From Candidatus Planktophila lacus (GTDB lineage Bacteria > Actinomycetota > Actinomycetes > Nanopelagicales > Nanopelagicaceae): DNA of 64,000 nt. The notes under the pieces were generated by a model. It saw nothing but the letters and a program-made list of their open reading frames with translations, was not told where the DNA came from and ran no database searches. Shown here in pieces: positions 10,794 through 19,898 of this stretch. The stretch lies in assembly GCF_002287925.1 (NCBI RefSeq), contig NZ_CP016769.1:1-64000 (forward strand), read 5' to 3'. Position numbers and translations under genes: made by a program. Numbering within the stretch: the first letter of the stretch is position 1; each line of letters opens with the position of its first letter.

Positions 10794-12830
10794 CTTAAGA
10801 TTTCTAAGTAGGACTTGAGCTACATCCAAAACCTCAACGTCGCTTTGCCGCGCAACCATTCCGTCGCCAACCATCACGCGACAGAACGGACATGCAACTG
10901 CAACTTCATCAACGCCGGTTGAAATAGCTTCATCGACGCGATTTAAATTAATACGAGTTCCAATTTTCTCTTCCATCCACATACGTCCACCACCACCACC
11001 GCAACAGAATGAACGCTCTTGATTACGTGGCATCTCAGTAATGTCGCAACCGGATGCTTCAAGCAGTTCGCGTGGTGGCGCATAGATTTGATTGTGACGA
11101 CCCAAGTAACAAGGATCGTGATAGGTAAGTTTCTGTTCGCTCTTATGTGGACTTGGCTTTAAGCGCTTCTCTTTAATCAAAGTGTTAAGTAATTGAGTGT
11201 GGTGCAACATCTCAAGCTCGAAGCCACTCTGTGCATAGTCGCGACCAATTGTTGTGAAGCAGTGAGGGCAGGTAACAACCACCTTCTTCTTACCCTTTGG
11301 GCGACCTGCAAATACTTCGTTAAAAGTTTCGATGTTTTCGCGTGAAAGTATTTGGTAAAGGAATTCATTTCCGGCACGACGTGCGGGATCTCCCGTACAT
11401 GTCTCGCGCTTTCCTAGAACTGCGAAGTTAACACCAGCCATGTATAGAAGTTCCGCAACAGCCTTCGTTGTCTTCTTAGCGCGTTCTTCATATGCACCCG
11501 CACAACCAACCCAGAATAAATATTCAACTTCATCTGGCAATACGCCTTCAACAACGCGAACTGGAAAATCACACTCTGCAATCCAGCCTTCGCGATCTTG
11601 TTTATTGGCACCCCAAGGGTTGCCGGCTTTTTCAAGATTGCGGAATGTTCCACCAAGTTCTGATGGAAATTCTGATTCAACCAAGACCTGGAAGCGGCGC
11701 ATATTTACGATGTGATCGACATGTTCGATATCAACCGGGCATTCATTTACGCAGGCGCCACACATGGTGCAAGACCAGAGCACATCGAGTGAAATAGGGC
11801 TGTTCTCGCCAACTATCGCCTCTGTTTCAACAACTTTAGCCATCGCGTGATCGCGCATCGCCATAATCAAAAGCTTTGGTGAAAGTGGTTTATCTGTATG
11901 CCAAGCAGGACATTGCGATTGGCACCGTCCACACTCGGTACAGGAAGTCATATCGAGCAGACCCTTCCAAGAAATATCTGCACGATTTCCTAAACCAAAG
12001 ACATCATCTTCGGCAGGATCTTCAAAGTTAACTGGCTTACCGTGCGACAACATTTCAGGAAGCGCGCCAAGTGAGTTACTGCCATCGCTATTGCGCTTAT
12101 AGAAAATATTAAAGAAGGCTAAGAAGCGGTGCCAAGCAATACCCATTGTTAAATTACTTGCGATAACAATGAACCACGCCATCGAAATAACTATTTTGGC
12201 TGTTGCTACCCAGACGATTGCGTTTTCGATTGCGGCAACACTCATACCTTGGAAAGCAAGAACTGCTGGCCAAGAGATTGCATAATGCCAGTTCCAGTTT
12301 TCTTCCCCAGCGAGTGCGCCTTCAAGACCGCGCAGTGCAATTACACAGAAGACAATCGCAAGGATTGTTGCTTCAACGTAATAAGCCTTGCCCATTCCAG
12401 AACCAGCAAAACGGTTAAGCATGCGAAAACGTGTAACTTGGCGAATGCCAATTAAGGTAACAATGCCAACTCCGGTAGCCATCGCGATAAATTCCGCGAA
12501 TAGTTCATAAACAACCCAATGACCAATTAAGGGCAACGCAAACTCCGGATTAATTACTTGCCCATAGGCTGTAACCAAAGTTCCAAAGAGCGCACCGAAA
12601 CCGACCATGACAAACCAGTGCGCAATCCCAGTTGCGGTGAAGTTGAGCATCTTGGTGTGGCCCAAAACTTCCTTCAACATATTCTTAAAGCGCGCACTCT
12701 GATCATTGCTGCGCGTTGGATCGGCTTGGCCCTTGCGATAAATCCCAATCAACTGGCGCACCCGAACCGTCAGCAGAGCGAGAGCTACAACGGTGATCGT
12801 GTACGAAAGTGTGGCCAGGGCGATACGCAT
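10788..12830 (-). CDS. Membrane FeS oxidoreductase with CCG domains (heterodisulfide-reductase-like)
   Basis: The 680-residue protein has an N-terminal membrane part with about five to six helices (1-235), similar in style to respiratory gamma/cytochrome b subunits. Two ferredoxin-type [4Fe-4S] motifs follow: CTECGRCQSQCP (near 297) and CTMCGACVNECP (near 354). Two cysteine-rich CCG domains come last: CVGCAG/CTGD... then CPHCF (near 519), CCGGGGGRMW (near 608) and CPFCR (near 647). Such proteins pass electrons between a soluble donor and the quinone pool; the donor here is unknown. The ATG at 12830 lies 6 nt after TAACCT, which suggests leaderless transcription. The gene is flanked on both sides by copies of the same stem-loop element. 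Confidence 0.88.
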   Translation of the reverse strand: MRIALATLSYTITVVALALLTVRVRQLIGIYRKGQADPTRSNDQSARFKNMLKEVLGHTKMLNFTATGIAHWFVMVGFGALFGTLVTAYGQVINPEFALPLIGHWVVYELFAEFIAMATGVGIVTLIGIRQVTRFRMLNRFAGSGMGKAYYVEATILAIVFCVIALRGLEGALAGEENWNWHYAISWPAVLAFQGMSVAAIENAIVWVATAKIVISMAWFIVIASNLTMGIAWHRFLAFFNIFYKRNSDGSNSLGALPEMLSHGKPVNFEDPAEDDVFGLGNRADISWKGLLDMTSCTECGRCQSQCPAWHTDKPLSPKLLIMAMRDHAMAKVVETEAIVGENSPISLDVLWSCTMCGACVNECPVDIEHVDHIVNMRRFQVLVESEFPSELGGTFRNLEKAGNPWGANKQDREGWIAECDFPVRVVEGVLPDEVEYLFWVGCAGAYEERAKKTTKAVAELLYMAGVNFAVLGKRETCTGDPARRAGNEFLYQILSRENIETFNEVFAGRPKGKKKVVVTCPHCFTTIGRDYAQSGFELEMLHHTQLLNTLIKEKRLKPSPHKSEQKLTYHDPCYLGRHNQIYAPPRELLEASGCDITEMPRNQERSFCCGGGGGRMWMEEKIGTRINLNRVDEAISTGVDEVAVACPFCRVMVGDGMVARQSDVEVLDVAQVLLRNLKN

Positions 12831-12836
12831 AACGCG

Positions 12837-12842
12837 AGGTTA
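12837..12842 (-). promoter_or_regulatory. Leaderless -10 box of the FeS oxidoreductase gene
   Basis: On the minus strand TAACCT is followed by exactly 6 nt and then the ATG at 12830, so transcription is expected to start at the start codon. The same TANNNT-N6-ATG spacing recurs at several other genes in the window. It implies that the stem-loop at 12875-12946 lies upstream of the transcript rather than in a 5' leader. Confidence 0.55.
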
Positions 12843-12874
12843 CCGATCACGGCCTCGATTTACCTTGAGATGAA

Positions 12875-12946
12875 GCCTTTGAATTCCGCCAGTAAAGCCG
12901 ACCGTAAAAGGCTTTTCCCCGGTCGGCGATGGTGGAATTCAAAGGC
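12875..12946 (+). repeat. Two-tier stem-loop element, copy 2
   Basis: The outer arms GCCTTTGAATTCC (12875-12887) and GGAATTCAAAGGC (12934-12946) form a perfect 13-bp inverted repeat. The inner arms GCCGACCG (12897-12904) and CGGTCGGC (12920-12927) are a perfect 8-bp repeat. The terminal loop TAAAAGGCTTTTCCC (12905-12919) is identical to that of copy 1 (10725-10793), while both stems differ and remain fully paired. The internal loop is 9/6 nt. It lies between the divergent FeS oxidoreductase and dnaK promoters, in the same orientation as copy 1. Confidence 0.75.
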
Positions 12947-12991
12947 TGGGAATATCTGGGCAGGTGAGGGAGTTATACGGGATGCCCCAAC

Positions 12992-13035
12992 CTTGAGTCG
13001 CACCTACTCAACCTTTTGAGTAAGATGGACTCAGG
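12992..13035 (+). promoter_or_regulatory. Tandem HAIR operators and promoter of the dnaK operon
   Basis: CTTGAGT-N7-ACTCAAC (12992-13012) matches the HspR operator HAIR (CTTGAGT-N7-ACTCAAG) in 13 of 14 fixed bases. A second, weaker copy TTTGAGT-N7-ACTCAGG (13015-13035) follows at once. A -10-like TAAGAT (13021-13026) falls inside the second copy, so HspR bound here would block RNA polymerase. The gene for HspR is the last gene of the same operon (16370-16765), giving a closed feedback loop with DnaK as co-repressor, as known in Streptomyces. Confidence 0.88.
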
Positions 13036-13101
13036 TTAGAGCAGCCTCAACCCCAGATCGGGCTTGAGATGAGCTAAGAAACGTAAAAAGGAGCAATACA
13101 C

Positions 13102-14934
13102 ATGGCTAGAGCAGTCGGAATCGACCTAGGAACTACAAATAGCTGCGTATCGGTACTCGAAGGTGGAGAGCCAACGGTTATCGCAAACGCAGAAGGCGCT
13201 CGCACAACCCCATCGATCGTCGCCTTCGCAAAGAATGGCGAAGTCCTCGTCGGTGAAGTTGCTAAGCGTCAGTCAGTGACAAACGTTGAACGCACAATCC
13301 GTTCCGTTAAGCGTCACATGGGTACTAACTGGTCGATGGATATCGATGGCAAGAAGTACACCGCACAAGAAATTTCTGCACGCGTTCTACAAAAGCTGAA
13401 GCGCGATGCTGAGGCGTATCTCGGAGAAACAGTTACAGATGCAGTTATTACTGTTCCTGCTTACTTCTCTGATGCAGAACGTCAAGCAACAAAAGAAGCC
13501 GGCGAAATTGCGGGCCTCAATGTTCTTCGCATTATCAACGAACCAACTGCAGCAGCGCTCGCATACGGTCTTGATAAAGCAGATCAAGAACAAACAATTC
13601 TCGTATTCGACTTAGGTGGTGGAACGTTCGACGTTTCACTTCTTGAAATCGGCGATGGCGTTGTTGAAGTTAAAGCAACTGCTGGTGATAACCACCTCGG
13701 TGGCGATGACTGGGATCAAGCACTAGTTGATCACTTGGTACAAACATTCGGTTCTAAGAACGGGATTGATTTAACCAAGGACAAGATGGCGATGCAGCGT
13801 GTTCGCGAAGCAGCTGAAAAAGCGAAGATCGAACTCTCATCTTCACAGCAAGCTTCAGTTAACTTGCCTTACATCACTGTTGATGCGGAGAAGAATCCCC
13901 TCTTCCTTGACGAAACAATTACACGTGCACAATTCCAAACACTTACAGCACCACTTCTAGATCGTTGCAAGAAGCCATTCCAGCAAGTTCTTAAGGACTC
14001 CGGAATCGCAATCGGCAATATCAAGAGCGTTGTTCTTGTTGGTGGTTCAACCCGTATGCCAGCAGTCGTTGATCTAGTTCGCGATCTAACTGGCGGAAAA
14101 GAGCCAAATAAGGGCGTAAACCCTGATGAAGTTGTTGCAGTTGGTGCATCACTTCAAGCTGGTGTACTTAAGGGTGAAGTTAAAGATGTTCTCCTTCTCG
14201 ACGTAACACCGCTAACACTTGGTATCGAAACCAAGGGTGGCGTTATGACAAAGATGATCGAGCGCAACACAACTATCCCTACAAAGCGCAGCGAAATCTT
14301 TACAACTGCTGATGACAATCAGCCAGCCGTACAGATTCAGGTTTACCAGGGCGAGCGTGAAATGGCTGCTTACAACAAGAAGCTAGGCATGTTCGAGCTA
14401 ACCGGAATCGCTCCAGCTCCACGCGGAGTTCCACAAGTTGAAGTTACCTTCGATATCGACGCAAACGGAATCGTTCACGTTGGTGCAAAGGATCTTGCAA
14501 CAGGCAAAGAACAATCAGTCACAATCAGTGGTGGATCTGCTCTTTCAAAGGAAGAGATTGATCGCATGATGGCAGATGCTGAAGCTCACGCGGCAGAAGA
14601 TGCACAGCGTAAGGAAGAAGCAGAGATCCGCAACAACGGAGACTCACTTGTCTATCAGACTGAAAAGTTCATTGCAGATAACGCAGAAAAACTTTCAGAA
14701 GGCGAAGCAGCCGAGAAGAAAACTGAAGTTGAGGCAGCACTTGCTGAACTAAAGACTTCACTCGGTGGCGCTAACTTCGAATCAATTAAGTCAAACACTG
14801 AAAAGGTTGCAACGCTTAGCCAAGCACTTGGTTCAGCAATGTATGCCGCAGCAGGAGCCGCAGCCGGTGATGGTGCAGCAACTGAAGATGGTGTTGAAGA
14901 TGCAGAGGTAGTTGAAGACGAAGGCGCTAAGTAG
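13102..14934 (+). CDS. dnaK: Molecular chaperone DnaK (Hsp70)
   Basis: DnaK is an ATP-driven chaperone. The 610-residue protein shows the Hsp70 signatures: [11 protein letters not shown] at the N-terminus, [14 protein letters not shown]-type phosphate loop ([13 protein letters not shown] near 170), [11 protein letters not shown] (near 310), the substrate-binding beta domain and a helical lid, ending in an acidic tail [13 protein letters not shown] strong GGAG ribosome site precedes the ATG. The codon choice looks like that of a highly expressed gene. It is first in an operon with grpE, dnaJ and hspR and is controlled by the HAIR sites upstream. Confidence 0.98.
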   Translation: MARAVGIDLGTTNSCVSVLEGGEPTVIANAEGARTTPSIVAFAKNGEVLVGEVAKRQSVTNVERTIRSVKRHMGTNWSMDIDGKKYTAQEISARVLQKLKRDAEAYLGETVTDAVITVPAYFSDAERQATKEAGEIAGLNVLRIINEPTAAALAYGLDKADQEQTILVFDLGGGTFDVSLLEIGDGVVEVKATAGDNHLGGDDWDQALVDHLVQTFGSKNGIDLTKDKMAMQRVREAAEKAKIELSSSQQASVNLPYITVDAEKNPLFLDETITRAQFQTLTAPLLDRCKKPFQQVLKDSGIAIGNIKSVVLVGGSTRMPAVVDLVRDLTGGKEPNKGVNPDEVVAVGASLQAGVLKGEVKDVLLLDVTPLTLGIETKGGVMTKMIERNTTIPTKRSEIFTTADDNQPAVQIQVYQGEREMAAYNKKLGMFELTGIAPAPRGVPQVEVTFDIDANGIVHVGAKDLATGKEQSVTISGGSALSKEEIDRMMADAEAHAAEDAQRKEEAEIRNNGDSLVYQTEKFIADNAEKLSEGEAAEKKTEVEAALAELKTSLGGANFESIKSNTEKVATLSQALGSAMYAAAGAAAGDGAATEDGVEDAEVVEDEGAK

Positions 14935-15440
14935 TGTCAGACTCGACAACAGAAGCGGATGACGCTTTGCTAACAACTGAAGAAGCAGTGGAGGCTGCCC
15001 CGGTTCAGGAGACTGATCCGGTGGCAGCGCTCACCGCTGATTTACAACGACTTCAGGCTGAATACGCCAACTACCGCAAACGTGTAGAACGCGATCGCGC
15101 ACTTGCTCACGAACTAGCAATTGGTGGAGTTTTAAGCGAACTTCTTGCAACCCTCGATGATATTGCCCGCGCAACCGAACACGGTGAGCTAACTGGCGGA
15201 TTTAAATCCGTTGCAGATCAAATCACTGCAACAACAACTCGCCTTGGTTTGGAAAAGTACGGCACAGCTGGTGAAGAATTTGATCCACAAATTCACGAAG
15301 CGCTTCTGCATGACACAAGTGCAGATGTAAAGGTGCCGACTGCAACAAAGATTTTGCAGCCTGGATATAAATTTAAAGAACGTATCCTGCGCCCGGCTCG
15401 CGTTGCAGTTACCGATCCAGCCGAAACGCCTGCGGAGTAA
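14934..15440 (+). CDS. grpE: Nucleotide exchange factor GrpE
   Basis: GrpE releases ADP from DnaK. The 168-residue protein has an acidic, low-complexity N-terminus, a long helix from about 30 (DPVAALTADLQRLQAEYANYRKRVERDR) and the C-terminal beta domain with the family motif FDPQIHEAL and GYKFKERILRPARV. Its GTG start shares one base with the dnaK stop codon (TAGTG), so translation is coupled. The length is slightly short but normal for actinobacteria. Confidence 0.96.
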   Translation: MSDSTTEADDALLTTEEAVEAAPVQETDPVAALTADLQRLQAEYANYRKRVERDRALAHELAIGGVLSELLATLDDIARATEHGELTGGFKSVADQITATTTRLGLEKYGTAGEEFDPQIHEALLHDTSADVKVPTATKILQPGYKFKERILRPARVAVTDPAETPAE

Positions 15441-15449
15441 TTACTTTCC

Positions 15450-16373
15450 ATGGCCGCTAAAGACCTTTATGAAAAGGATTTCTATAAGATCCTCGGAGTT
15501 GGCAAATCTGCCAGCGGCGATGAGATCAAGAAGAAATACCGTTCTTTAGCGCGCGAATTGCACCCTGATAAAACTAAGGGCGATGCCGCAATGGAAGAAA
15601 AGTTCAAAGCAGTTTCTGAGGCTTACGACATCTTGTCCGATGGCAAGAAGCGCGCTGAATACGATCAAGCGCGCGATATGTTCGAACGCGGTGGTTTCCG
15701 CGCACCACAAGGCGGCCAAAATTTCCAAGGTGGAGATTTCTCCGACATCTTCGGTGGCGGAAACCCACAAGATATCTTCGCTAACTTATTTGGTGGCGGT
15801 GGACGTCGCGGTCCGCGTAAAGGACAAGATTTACAAACCGAAGCAACAATTACCTTTAAAGAAGCGGCTTTCGGTACAACTTTAGAACTTCGCTTATCTG
15901 CAGATGGTGGGCCATCTCAAACTATTTCAGCGCGCGTTCCAGCTGGAGTAAAAGATGGCGCAAAAATTCGCGTTAAAGGAAAAGGTTCCAGAGGCGAAGC
16001 AGGCCCCGGCGACTTATTTATCTTGCTACATGTAAAGCCCCACGCTGTTTTTTCACGTAAAGGCGAGAACATTGCACTAACCGTGCCAGTTACATTTACC
16101 GAAGCAGCACTTGGCGGAGACATTAAAGTTCCAACGCTTGCCGGCGATGAAGTTACCTTGCGCATTGCCCCCGGAACTTCTAATGGACGTGTCTTGCGCG
16201 TTAAGGGCCGCGGAATTACCAAGGGTGCAACCGTCGGAGATTTACTTGTAACTATTGAAGTGCAAGTTCCACAACGCGTTGAAGGTGAAGCACTTGATGC
16301 GCTTAAGAAATATGCCGAAGCAACTGCTGATCAAGAAGTTCGTAAAGAATTTAACACGAAGGCGCTGCAATGA
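15450..16373 (+). CDS. dnaJ: DnaJ-family co-chaperone without zinc finger
   Basis: The 307-residue protein has an N-terminal J domain (about 8-75) with the HPD motif in ELHPDKTKG, which stimulates DnaK ATPase. A Gly/Phe-rich linker (about 85-125) and a two-part C-terminal substrate-binding domain with AGVKDGAKIRVKGKG follow. The four CxxCxGxG repeats of classical DnaJ are absent, so this is a type II (CbpA/DnaJ1-like) protein. It lies 9 bp after grpE and overlaps hspR by 4 bp (ATGA). The operon therefore supplies a zinc-free J protein; a class I DnaJ may exist elsewhere. Confidence 0.93.
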   Translation: MAAKDLYEKDFYKILGVGKSASGDEIKKKYRSLARELHPDKTKGDAAMEEKFKAVSEAYDILSDGKKRAEYDQARDMFERGGFRAPQGGQNFQGGDFSDIFGGGNPQDIFANLFGGGGRRGPRKGQDLQTEATITFKEAAFGTTLELRLSADGGPSQTISARVPAGVKDGAKIRVKGKGSRGEAGPGDLFILLHVKPHAVFSRKGENIALTVPVTFTEAALGGDIKVPTLAGDEVTLRIAPGTSNGRVLRVKGRGITKGATVGDLLVTIEVQVPQRVEGEALDALKKYAEATADQEVRKEFNTKALQ

Positions 16374-16765
16374 GCGACAAAGAAAATTTAGATAACCAAC
16401 AACCTGATGACGAAGCAGGTCTATACGTCATCTCTGTTGCTGCTGAACTTTCTGGTCTACATCCACAAACACTGCGCCAATACGACCGCCTAGGTTTAGT
16501 TTCGCCCAACCGCACTGTTGGCCGCAATCGCCGTTATTCATTGCGCGATATTGCATCACTTCGCATGGTGCAGCGCTTAACCGGTGAAGGTATTAACCAT
16601 GCGGGTATTAAACGAATCATTGAACTCGAATCTGCAATGGCCAATATGGCGATTGAGGTTGCACAACTTCGCATTGAAGTCGATGCGCTTCTTACCGAAA
16701 ATCCACCAAAAGGACTTGCGGTGCGAAAGAAGAACGAAGTAATCGTTTACGAAGAAGAGCGCTAA
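16370..16765 (+). CDS. hspR: MerR-family heat-shock repressor HspR
   Basis: HspR represses dnaK operons by binding HAIR sites, with DnaK as co-repressor. The 131-residue protein carries a MerR winged helix (about 18-85) with VISVAAELSGLHPQTLRQYDRLGLVSPNRTVGRNRRYS, the usual HspR sequence, then a short coiled-coil. It overlaps dnaJ (ATGA) and closes the operon. HAIR sites ahead of dnaK (12992-13035) make autoregulation very likely. It converges with the DUF1501 gene, overlapping it by 4 bp. Confidence 0.95.
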   Translation: MSDKENLDNQQPDDEAGLYVISVAAELSGLHPQTLRQYDRLGLVSPNRTVGRNRRYSLRDIASLRMVQRLTGEGINHAGIKRIIELESAMANMAIEVAQLRIEVDALLTENPPKGLAVRKKNEVIVYEEER

Positions 16766-18030
16766 ACGCTTTTAATCGCGTTTACGCGCCCTGACCATTT
16801 ACCTAAAATCTTCTCCGCTGGTGTACCTAAAACCTTTTCGATCACCGTCGAGTAAACATCGCGGAAATCTGTAGTAACAGCTAGGTCGCCATCGATTAAC
16901 TTTGTAAGAGATGGTTGATCTCCATAGAAACCACCCTGTACGCGATCGCCAATTAAGAACATTGGGCCGGCGCTTCCGTGGTCCGTGCCTTCGGAACCAT
17001 TTGCCTTAACACGTCGCCCAAATTCGCTATAAACCATGACGGTAATATCTTTAGAACGACCAGATGCTTTCATCTGACTCAAAAACTTAGTGATGCTGGA
17101 AGAGACAGTTCCAAGCAATAAAGCTTGGGCATTTGCTTCATTTGCATGGGTATCGAAGCCACCGAGGGATACCGACCAAACCTTTGTTGGCGCACCTGAA
17201 GCAATTAACTTTCCAACGAGATTTAACTGTTGCGTAAGATTTGAATCTCCACCAGCGTTACCACCAGAAATTGTTGGAAGATCATCAGACATCGGAGCTG
17301 GTTGCGATAGAACGGGGGTAATACTTCCAGAGACATTAAATAAGTTGCGCATCGATGTCGCTGCAGCGGCCATTAGCGGGCTATCTTTCTGCGAAGGCGC
17401 ACTTAAGCGCTGACATGCTTTTGCAAATTGGCCTGACGGAATTATCAAACCACCAAGTGGTAACGCCGAGCCGCTCTGTATTTTTCCAGCTAAAAGTGGA
17501 GGCAGAACGCTTCCCAAGCTAATTGCAGTCATTGGATCTACTTTTTGCGTATCTAACCAACGCCCTAACCAACCAGTGTTTAGATGGGTTTGCGGAGAAC
17601 CAGTCTGCCAAATCGCCATTGAAGAGAAATGTGAACGATCAGGTTTTGGATAACCAACGCCACGCACAATTGCAACTTTCTTCTCATCCCAAAGCCCTTT
17701 TATTCCAGTCATCGATGGATTGAAAGCAAAATCTTTATCAATCTGCAGCAGCGACTCTGGTGCGTAAGTTAAATCAGGACGCGCAGCAAAGTAAGCCGGA
17801 TCTTTATATGGAATAACGGTATTTAATCCATCGTTGCCTCCGTAAAGAGTTACAACAACAAGAATTGGCGTACCTAAAGGCAGAGGGCGTGTAATTGCTG
17901 CATTTGCTACATCATCAAGTGATAAGACAGATGTTGCCGCGGCCGAGACTCCAGAGTACTTAAGGAATTGACGGCGCGTAAAGCGCGTCATACCTAATTG
18001 TTCACGAGAGAAAACTGGTTTTTCAATCAT
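16762..18030 (-). CDS. Tat-exported DUF1501 protein
   Basis: The 422-residue protein has a twin-arginine signal near its N-terminus (TRRQFLKYSG, then a hydrophobic Ala/Ser segment to about 45). The rest belongs to the DUF1501 family, an alkaline-phosphatase/sulfatase-like fold, with VTLYGGNDGLNTVIPY, GGFDTHANE and EFGRRVKANGSEGTDHGSAGPMF blocks. DUF1501 and DUF1800 genes nearly always occur together in secreted two-protein systems of unknown role. Here they overlap by 4 bp (ATGA), with DUF1800 first. The protein is expected to be folded before export. Confidence 0.88.
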   Translation of the reverse strand: MIEKPVFSREQLGMTRFTRRQFLKYSGVSAAATSVLSLDDVANAAITRPLPLGTPILVVVTLYGGNDGLNTVIPYKDPAYFAARPDLTYAPESLLQIDKDFAFNPSMTGIKGLWDEKKVAIVRGVGYPKPDRSHFSSMAIWQTGSPQTHLNTGWLGRWLDTQKVDPMTAISLGSVLPPLLAGKIQSGSALPLGGLIIPSGQFAKACQRLSAPSQKDSPLMAAAATSMRNLFNVSGSITPVLSQPAPMSDDLPTISGGNAGGDSNLTQQLNLVGKLIASGAPTKVWSVSLGGFDTHANEANAQALLLGTVSSSITKFLSQMKASGRSKDITVMVYSEFGRRVKANGSEGTDHGSAGPMFLIGDRVQGGFYGDQPSLTKLIDGDLAVTTDFRDVYSTVIEKVLGTPAEKILGKWSGRVNAIKSV

Positions 18031-19316
18031 GCGCTCACCACATATTCTGGACTACAGATCGCCAAGGTAATTAAGCGCTCTGGGTTATTGCGAACTTCGC
18101 GAAGCGCAAACGTTGTGCGCGGTGACCACTCAACAACTCCTAACAAATCCGCCAGGTATGCAGATCTCTTTTCAGGGGCAATAGTTGTTAACTGCGAAGT
18201 ATCGATTTGAGACGCGATCCACGTTGCAAAAGCTAGGCGGAATTGCGCACTCGCTGAACTAAGCCAAGCCTCATCGGTTGGCCAACCTCCTACATTTGGT
18301 GGAGAAAATGGAATCTGTGACAATTTATCGAGGTAACTATTTATCTTATTCTGCGAGTTCATTTGTGATGGCGTTAAATTGAATGCACGGCAAACGGCGA
18401 TAAACCATTCAATTGGTGATTTAACGATGGAATATTCAGGGTTTGCGAGAGCTTTACTTTCAACCATCGACTTAATAAGGGCTGAAATGTCTCGACTAGC
18501 GAATGCCGCAATCGAAGGATTGTTCTCAGACAGTGGCGCAGTAGATGAGATGAATCGGTACCAAATTCGCTCATTAATAAACTTCGCACAATCTGGCTGT
18601 GATACCAAGTGTTTAATTACTTCTTCAGGAGACATCACGCCGGTTTTGCCTAAGACGGTAACGGCGCCAGTATCTCTACGCCGTGGAACCGAAACTACTT
18701 CACCAGTGCTGCGAGTGATCTGATAACCAGTAAATGCGCGCGCTAACTCTCGAACATCCATCTCGGAGTAGCGATTTACCCCAAGAACAAATAGCTCCAT
18801 CATCTCGCGCGACAGATTTTCATTGGGCGCCTTTAAAGTATTTTCTCCACCGTCTAACCAGATTTGAAGTGCGCCATCAAAAAACATCGCAGATGCGAAA
18901 TCACTAAAGTTTCCTAACGCATATTTTCTAAATGTTAAATTCTGGTTGTACATCGGCAGCGCGTAATTAACTTTTCCAATTGATGTCGCCCAATGTCCAT
19001 GCCAGAACCAGACCATCTTTTCGTGCAATTGATTTTCTGAAGCCACCATTTGATCTAGCCACCACTTGGAGAGAGAAGTGGTTTGTGCACGCAAGCTTTG
19101 CGAGAACGCGGCGATCTCTGGGCTTTTAGGTTCGGGACGTTTTCCTAAATCAATTAACACCGGCGGAGTAACAGCGATTTCATTCTTTGATTTTGCGAGA
19201 AGTTCAGAGCGGGTTTTCTCAACCCCATTCTTTAGTGCGGCCTCAAATTCACCAGGGCGCGGGCCAAATCCAAAACGATGAAAGAGGCGAGCGGTCTCAA
19301 GGCGCTTTAGATCCAT
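18027..19316 (-). CDS. DUF1800 family protein
   Basis: The product (about 429 residues) shows the DUF1800 pattern: an early RLFHRFGFGPRPGE motif, KMVWFWHGHWATS, the NENLSREMMELFVLG block and PPNVGGWPTDEAWL. The function is unknown; the family is all-alpha and partners DUF1501 proteins. The ATG at 19316 is chosen because a TACTCT box lies exactly 6 nt upstream and the N-terminal 18 residues of a longer reading have no family match. No clear signal peptide is seen. It is transcribed divergently from pyrE, 44 bp away. Confidence 0.85.
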   Translation of the reverse strand: MDLKRLETARLFHRFGFGPRPGEFEAALKNGVEKTRSELLAKSKNEIAVTPPVLIDLGKRPEPKSPEIAAFSQSLRAQTTSLSKWWLDQMVASENQLHEKMVWFWHGHWATSIGKVNYALPMYNQNLTFRKYALGNFSDFASAMFFDGALQIWLDGGENTLKAPNENLSREMMELFVLGVNRYSEMDVRELARAFTGYQITRSTGEVVSVPRRRDTGAVTVLGKTGVMSPEEVIKHLVSQPDCAKFINERIWYRFISSTAPLSENNPSIAAFASRDISALIKSMVESKALANPEYSIVKSPIEWFIAVCRAFNLTPSQMNSQNKINSYLDKLSQIPFSPPNVGGWPTDEAWLSSASAQFRLAFATWIASQIDTSQLTTIAPEKRSAYLADLLGVVEWSPRTTFALREVRNNPERLITLAICSPEYVVSA

Positions 19317-19322
19317 GCAAGG

Positions 19323-19354
19323 AGAGTATGTGGAGCAGGTGAACAATGTAAGGT
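19323..19354. promoter_or_regulatory. Divergent leaderless promoters of DUF1800 gene and pyrE
   Basis: Two -10-like boxes face away from each other in the 44-bp spacer. TACTCT on the minus strand (19323-19328) lies 6 nt before the DUF1800 ATG, and TAAGGT on the plus strand (19349-19354) lies 6 nt before the pyrE ATG. There is no room for ribosome sites, so both mRNAs are expected to begin at or next to the ATG. Confidence 0.55.
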
Positions 19355-19360
19355 TGCCAC

Positions 19361-19894
19361 ATGAACTCACACGAACTTCTCCGAGAAGAGATAAAAAACA
19401 AGGCCGTTGTTCACGGAAAAGTCATACTTTCATCCGGAAAAGAAGCCGATTACTACGTTGATCTGCGTCGTGTAACCCTCGATCATGTTGCTGCCCCACT
19501 CGTTGGTGAAGTAATGCTCGAACTAACTAAAGATCTTGATTACGAGGCAGTTGGTGGTTTAACGCTCGGCGCAGATCCAGTTGCAACAGCGATGATGCAC
19601 GTGGCAGCGCGCAACGGCAAAGAAATTAACTCATTCGTAGTCCGCAAAGCAGAAAAAGCTCACGGATTGCAGCGCCGCATCGAAGGTCCAGATGTTGTTG
19701 GAAAGCGCGTCTTGGCAGTTGAAGATACTTCCACGACAGGTGGCTCTGTTTTAACTGCGGTTGAAGCCCTTAAAGACGCTGGCGCAATTGTGGTTGGCGT
19801 TGCCGTAATCGTAGAACGCGGCGCAAAGCAAGCGATCATTGATGCTGGATACGAATACCGCGCAGCATTCCAACCGTCAGATTTGGGTCTTTAA
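19361..19894 (+). CDS. pyrE: Orotate phosphoribosyltransferase
   Basis: PyrE makes orotidine 5'-phosphate from orotate and PRPP in pyrimidine synthesis. The 177-residue protein begins with LREEIKNKAVVHGKVILSSG and DYYVDLRR, typical of the family, and has the PRPP-binding loop VLAVEDTSTTGGSVLTAVE (near 122-140). The length is normal. The ATG lies 6 nt after TAAGGT, suggesting a leaderless mRNA. It stands alone, away from other pyr genes. Confidence 0.95.
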   Translation: MNSHELLREEIKNKAVVHGKVILSSGKEADYYVDLRRVTLDHVAAPLVGEVMLELTKDLDYEAVGGLTLGADPVATAMMHVAARNGKEINSFVVRKAEKAHGLQRRIEGPDVVGKRVLAVEDTSTTGGSVLTAVEALKDAGAIVVGVAVIVERGAKQAIIDAGYEYRAAFQPSDLGL

Positions 19895-19898
19895 GAAA

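Noticed and set aside
10725-12946. Stem-loop pair as integron attC sites flanking a gene cassette
   Set aside because: Consensus attC ends (RYYYAAC and GTTRRRY) are missing in copy 2, the stems are perfect instead of having extrahelical bases, and no integrase is nearby.
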